From an uncultured Dysosmobacter sp. (lineage in GTDB: Bacteria; Bacillota; Clostridia; Oscillospirales; Oscillospiraceae): a DNA stretch of 64,000 bases. The stretch is taken from assembly GCA_934565855.1 (NCBI GenBank), contig CAKTIO010000008.1, forward strand, positions 1-64,000, given 5' to 3'. The notes under the pieces were generated by a model. It made no database searches. It saw only the letters and a program-made list of their open reading frames with translations, and had not been told where the DNA came from. Each line of letters opens with the position of its first letter. Position 1 is the first letter of the stretch. The position numbers and the translations under genes were made by a program. Shown piece after piece: positions 62,644 to 64,000 of the stretch.

Positions 62644-63165
62644 ATGAAAGCGTATAAAAAAATCATGGACGTCATTGCGGGATTTGAGAAGATCGTCTCC
62701 AGTGCTCTGCTGGTTTTTGTCACCATCATTACCTTTGCGAACGTTGTGGTTCGTAAGCTGAGTGACAGCCAGTTCGCATTTACCGAGGAGCTGGTCATCA
62801 ACCTGTTCGTCCTGCTCATCATGATGGGCTGCGCACTGAGCGCACGGGAAGGCTCCCTCATCAGCCTGTCCCTGATCTTCGACCGTTTGAAGGTCGGCGG
62901 CAAGAAGGTTTTTGTTGCCATCATCACTGTCGCAAACCTGGTTTTCTTTGGTCTGCTGCTGCAGACCGGCTGGGAAAAGGTCCTCTCTCAGATGGCAAGC
63001 GGAAAGCGCACGTTCTCTCTGGGTCTGCCGGAATGGATGTTCTCCATCTTCCTGCCCATTGGCTGCGTGTTCCTGATCCTGCACACCATTGAGTTCTGTG
63101 TTGACGTGTTCGCCAACAACGCAGATTGTGTGAAAACTGAAAACGAAGGAGGAAACGAAGAATGA
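62644..63165 (+). CDS. dctQ: TRAP transporter small permease (DctQ-like)
   Basis: 173 residues, four membrane segments, with the family pattern FTEELVINLFVLLIMMGCALSAREG. TRAP systems import C4-dicarboxylates, sialic acid, keto acids and related acids with a sodium gradient. AAGGGAAGGA lies before the ATG. The stop overlaps DctM as ATGA. Confidence 0.9.
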   Translation: MKAYKKIMDVIAGFEKIVSSALLVFVTIITFANVVVRKLSDSQFAFTEELVINLFVLLIMMGCALSAREGSLISLSLIFDRLKVGGKKVFVAIITVANLVFFGLLLQTGWEKVLSQMASGKRTFSLGLPEWMFSIFLPIGCVFLILHTIEFCVDVFANNADCVKTENEGGNEE

Positions 63166-64000
63166 TTAACCTTATTCTTTTCGGAAGCTTCTTCGTGATG
63201 CTTTTCCTGAACATTCCCATCTGCGTCAGCCTGGGTCTGTCCTCTATCGCCGCTATGATGTACTCCGGCGATAAGCTGTCCATCGTACCTACCAACGTTT
63301 ACAACGGCATGGCAAAGTTCCTGCTGCTGGCAATCCCCTTCTTCGTGCTGTCCGGCAACATCATGGCAAAGGCTGGTATCTCTACCCGTCTGGTCCAGTT
63401 CATTGATGACTGCATCGGTCACCGTCGCGGCGGTATTGCTATTGTGTGCGTTATCGTTGCCTGCTTCTTCGGCGCAATTTCCGGTTCCGGTCCGGCAACC
63501 GTGGCTGCTCTGGGTATCATCCTGATCCCCGCCATGATCAACCGCGGCGGCTTCTCCGCACCGTTCTCCTCTGCAATGATGGCAACCGCATCCTCTATCG
63601 CCATCGTCATTCCTCCCTCTATCGCATTCGTTGTGTACGCCTCTATCACCGGCGTTTCCGTGGGCGATATGTTCATGGGCGGCATCCTGCCCGGTATCAT
63701 GATGGGTCTGGCTCTGGTCATTGTCATCATGATTGAGGTCCGTAAGAAGGGTCTGAAGGCATCCCGTGAGAAGGCAACCTGGGGCGAGCGCTGGAAGTCC
63801 TTCCGTACCGCTTTCTGGGGCTTCCTGATGCCCGTTATCATTCTGGGCGGTATCTACGGCGGTATCTTCACCCCGACCGAGGCTGCTGCTGTTTCCGTGG
63901 TTTATGGTCTGATCGTGGGTCTGTTCATCTACCGTGAGGTCAAGCTGACCGACCTGTATGACCTGCTGGTGGATTCCACCAAGACCACCGGCGGCATCAT
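63162..64000 (+). CDS. dctM: TRAP transporter large permease (DctM-like), cut by the window end
   Basis: At least 279 residues before the window ends, with GISTRLVQF, the glycine-rich FGAISGSGPATVAALG and later membrane segments of the large TRAP subunit. ATG 63162 overlaps the dctQ stop by four bases. The substrate-binding protein is not in view and may follow or precede at a distance. Confidence 0.92.
   Translation, partial: MINLILFGSFFVMLFLNIPICVSLGLSSIAAMMYSGDKLSIVPTNVYNGMAKFLLLAIPFFVLSGNIMAKAGISTRLVQFIDDCIGHRRGGIAIVCVIVACFFGAISGSGPATVAALGIILIPAMINRGGFSAPFSSAMMATASSIAIVIPPSIAFVVYASITGVSVGDMFMGGILPGIMMGLALVIVIMIEVRKKGLKASREKATWGERWKSFRTAFWGFLMPVIILGGIYGGIFTPTEAAAVSVVYGLIVGLFIYREVKLTDLYDLLVDSTKTTGGI

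Noticed and set aside
1..64000. CRISPR arrays, phage or insertion sequences
   Set aside because: No regularly spaced repeats, cas genes, integrases or transposases were found in reading both strands.

Overview
The window looks like a chromosomal segment of a GC-rich, spore-forming anaerobe of the Clostridia, most like the Oscillospiraceae. The support is the gene set: spoVAC, the ricT/holB pair, pyruvate:ferredoxin oxidoreductase, pyruvate phosphate dikinase, several ferredoxins and radical SAM proteins, SLH-domain surface proteins, consensus sigma-A promoters and AGGAGG ribosome sites. No rRNA, phage, IS element or CRISPR array was seen. The window opens one base inside a tRNA and closes inside a TRAP transporter gene.

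Layout. 1-350: tRNA-Met, tRNA-Glu and tRNA-Val with a terminator. 0.5-9.5 kb: hemW, spoVAC, a ParE/ParC-type topoisomerase pair, a YitT membrane protein, a LUD protein, a lipoprotein, and tRNA-Gly behind a perfect consensus promoter. 9.5-12.7 kb: a BlaI/M56 sensor pair with three evenly spaced operators, then a PnuC transporter. 12.7-18.9 kb: two Fe-S proteins divergent from a Crp/Fnr regulator, an SLH-anchored phosphodiester glycosidase, and a CmpB-type membrane protein. 18.9-24.7 kb: a coupled mutY / sugar kinase / radical SAM operon, a metallo-hydrolase and an LtaS-like sulfatase. 24.9-37.8 kb: nifJ, yifB, an ECF sigma/anti-sigma/lipoprotein operon, thiI-cinA-acetyltransferase, a ZIP transporter, and guanine deaminase behind a guanine-class riboswitch. 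37.9-46.1 kb: a GntR/ABC operon, a HAD phosphatase, holB-ricT, and ppdK with a palindromic operator.

46.2-48.65 kb is an AT-richer accessory stretch (methyltransferase, small secreted proteins, a gene remnant) with related hairpin repeats on both sides of the methyltransferase. 48.7-53.2 kb holds a LysR / aldo-keto reductase pair, an AIM24 protein and a SulP transporter. 53.3-64 kb is a catabolic block: a FadR-type regulator divergent from a metallo-hydrolase, a PPC-domain protein and a complete four-gene acetoin/2-oxoacid dehydrogenase complex, then a membrane protein, a second FadR-type regulator with a clear operator, and a TRAP transporter.

Metabolic reading (inference): nifJ, ppdK and the dehydrogenase complex all sit around pyruvate and acetyl-CoA. 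nifJ and ppdK each have an inverted repeat just downstream of a good promoter, which suggests repressor control. The strongest items for follow-up are the riboswitch with an enlarged P2 arm, the 28-bp-phased BlaI operators, the FadR-controlled dehydrogenase operon with its unusual partner genes, and the frameshifted tail of the M56 sensor.
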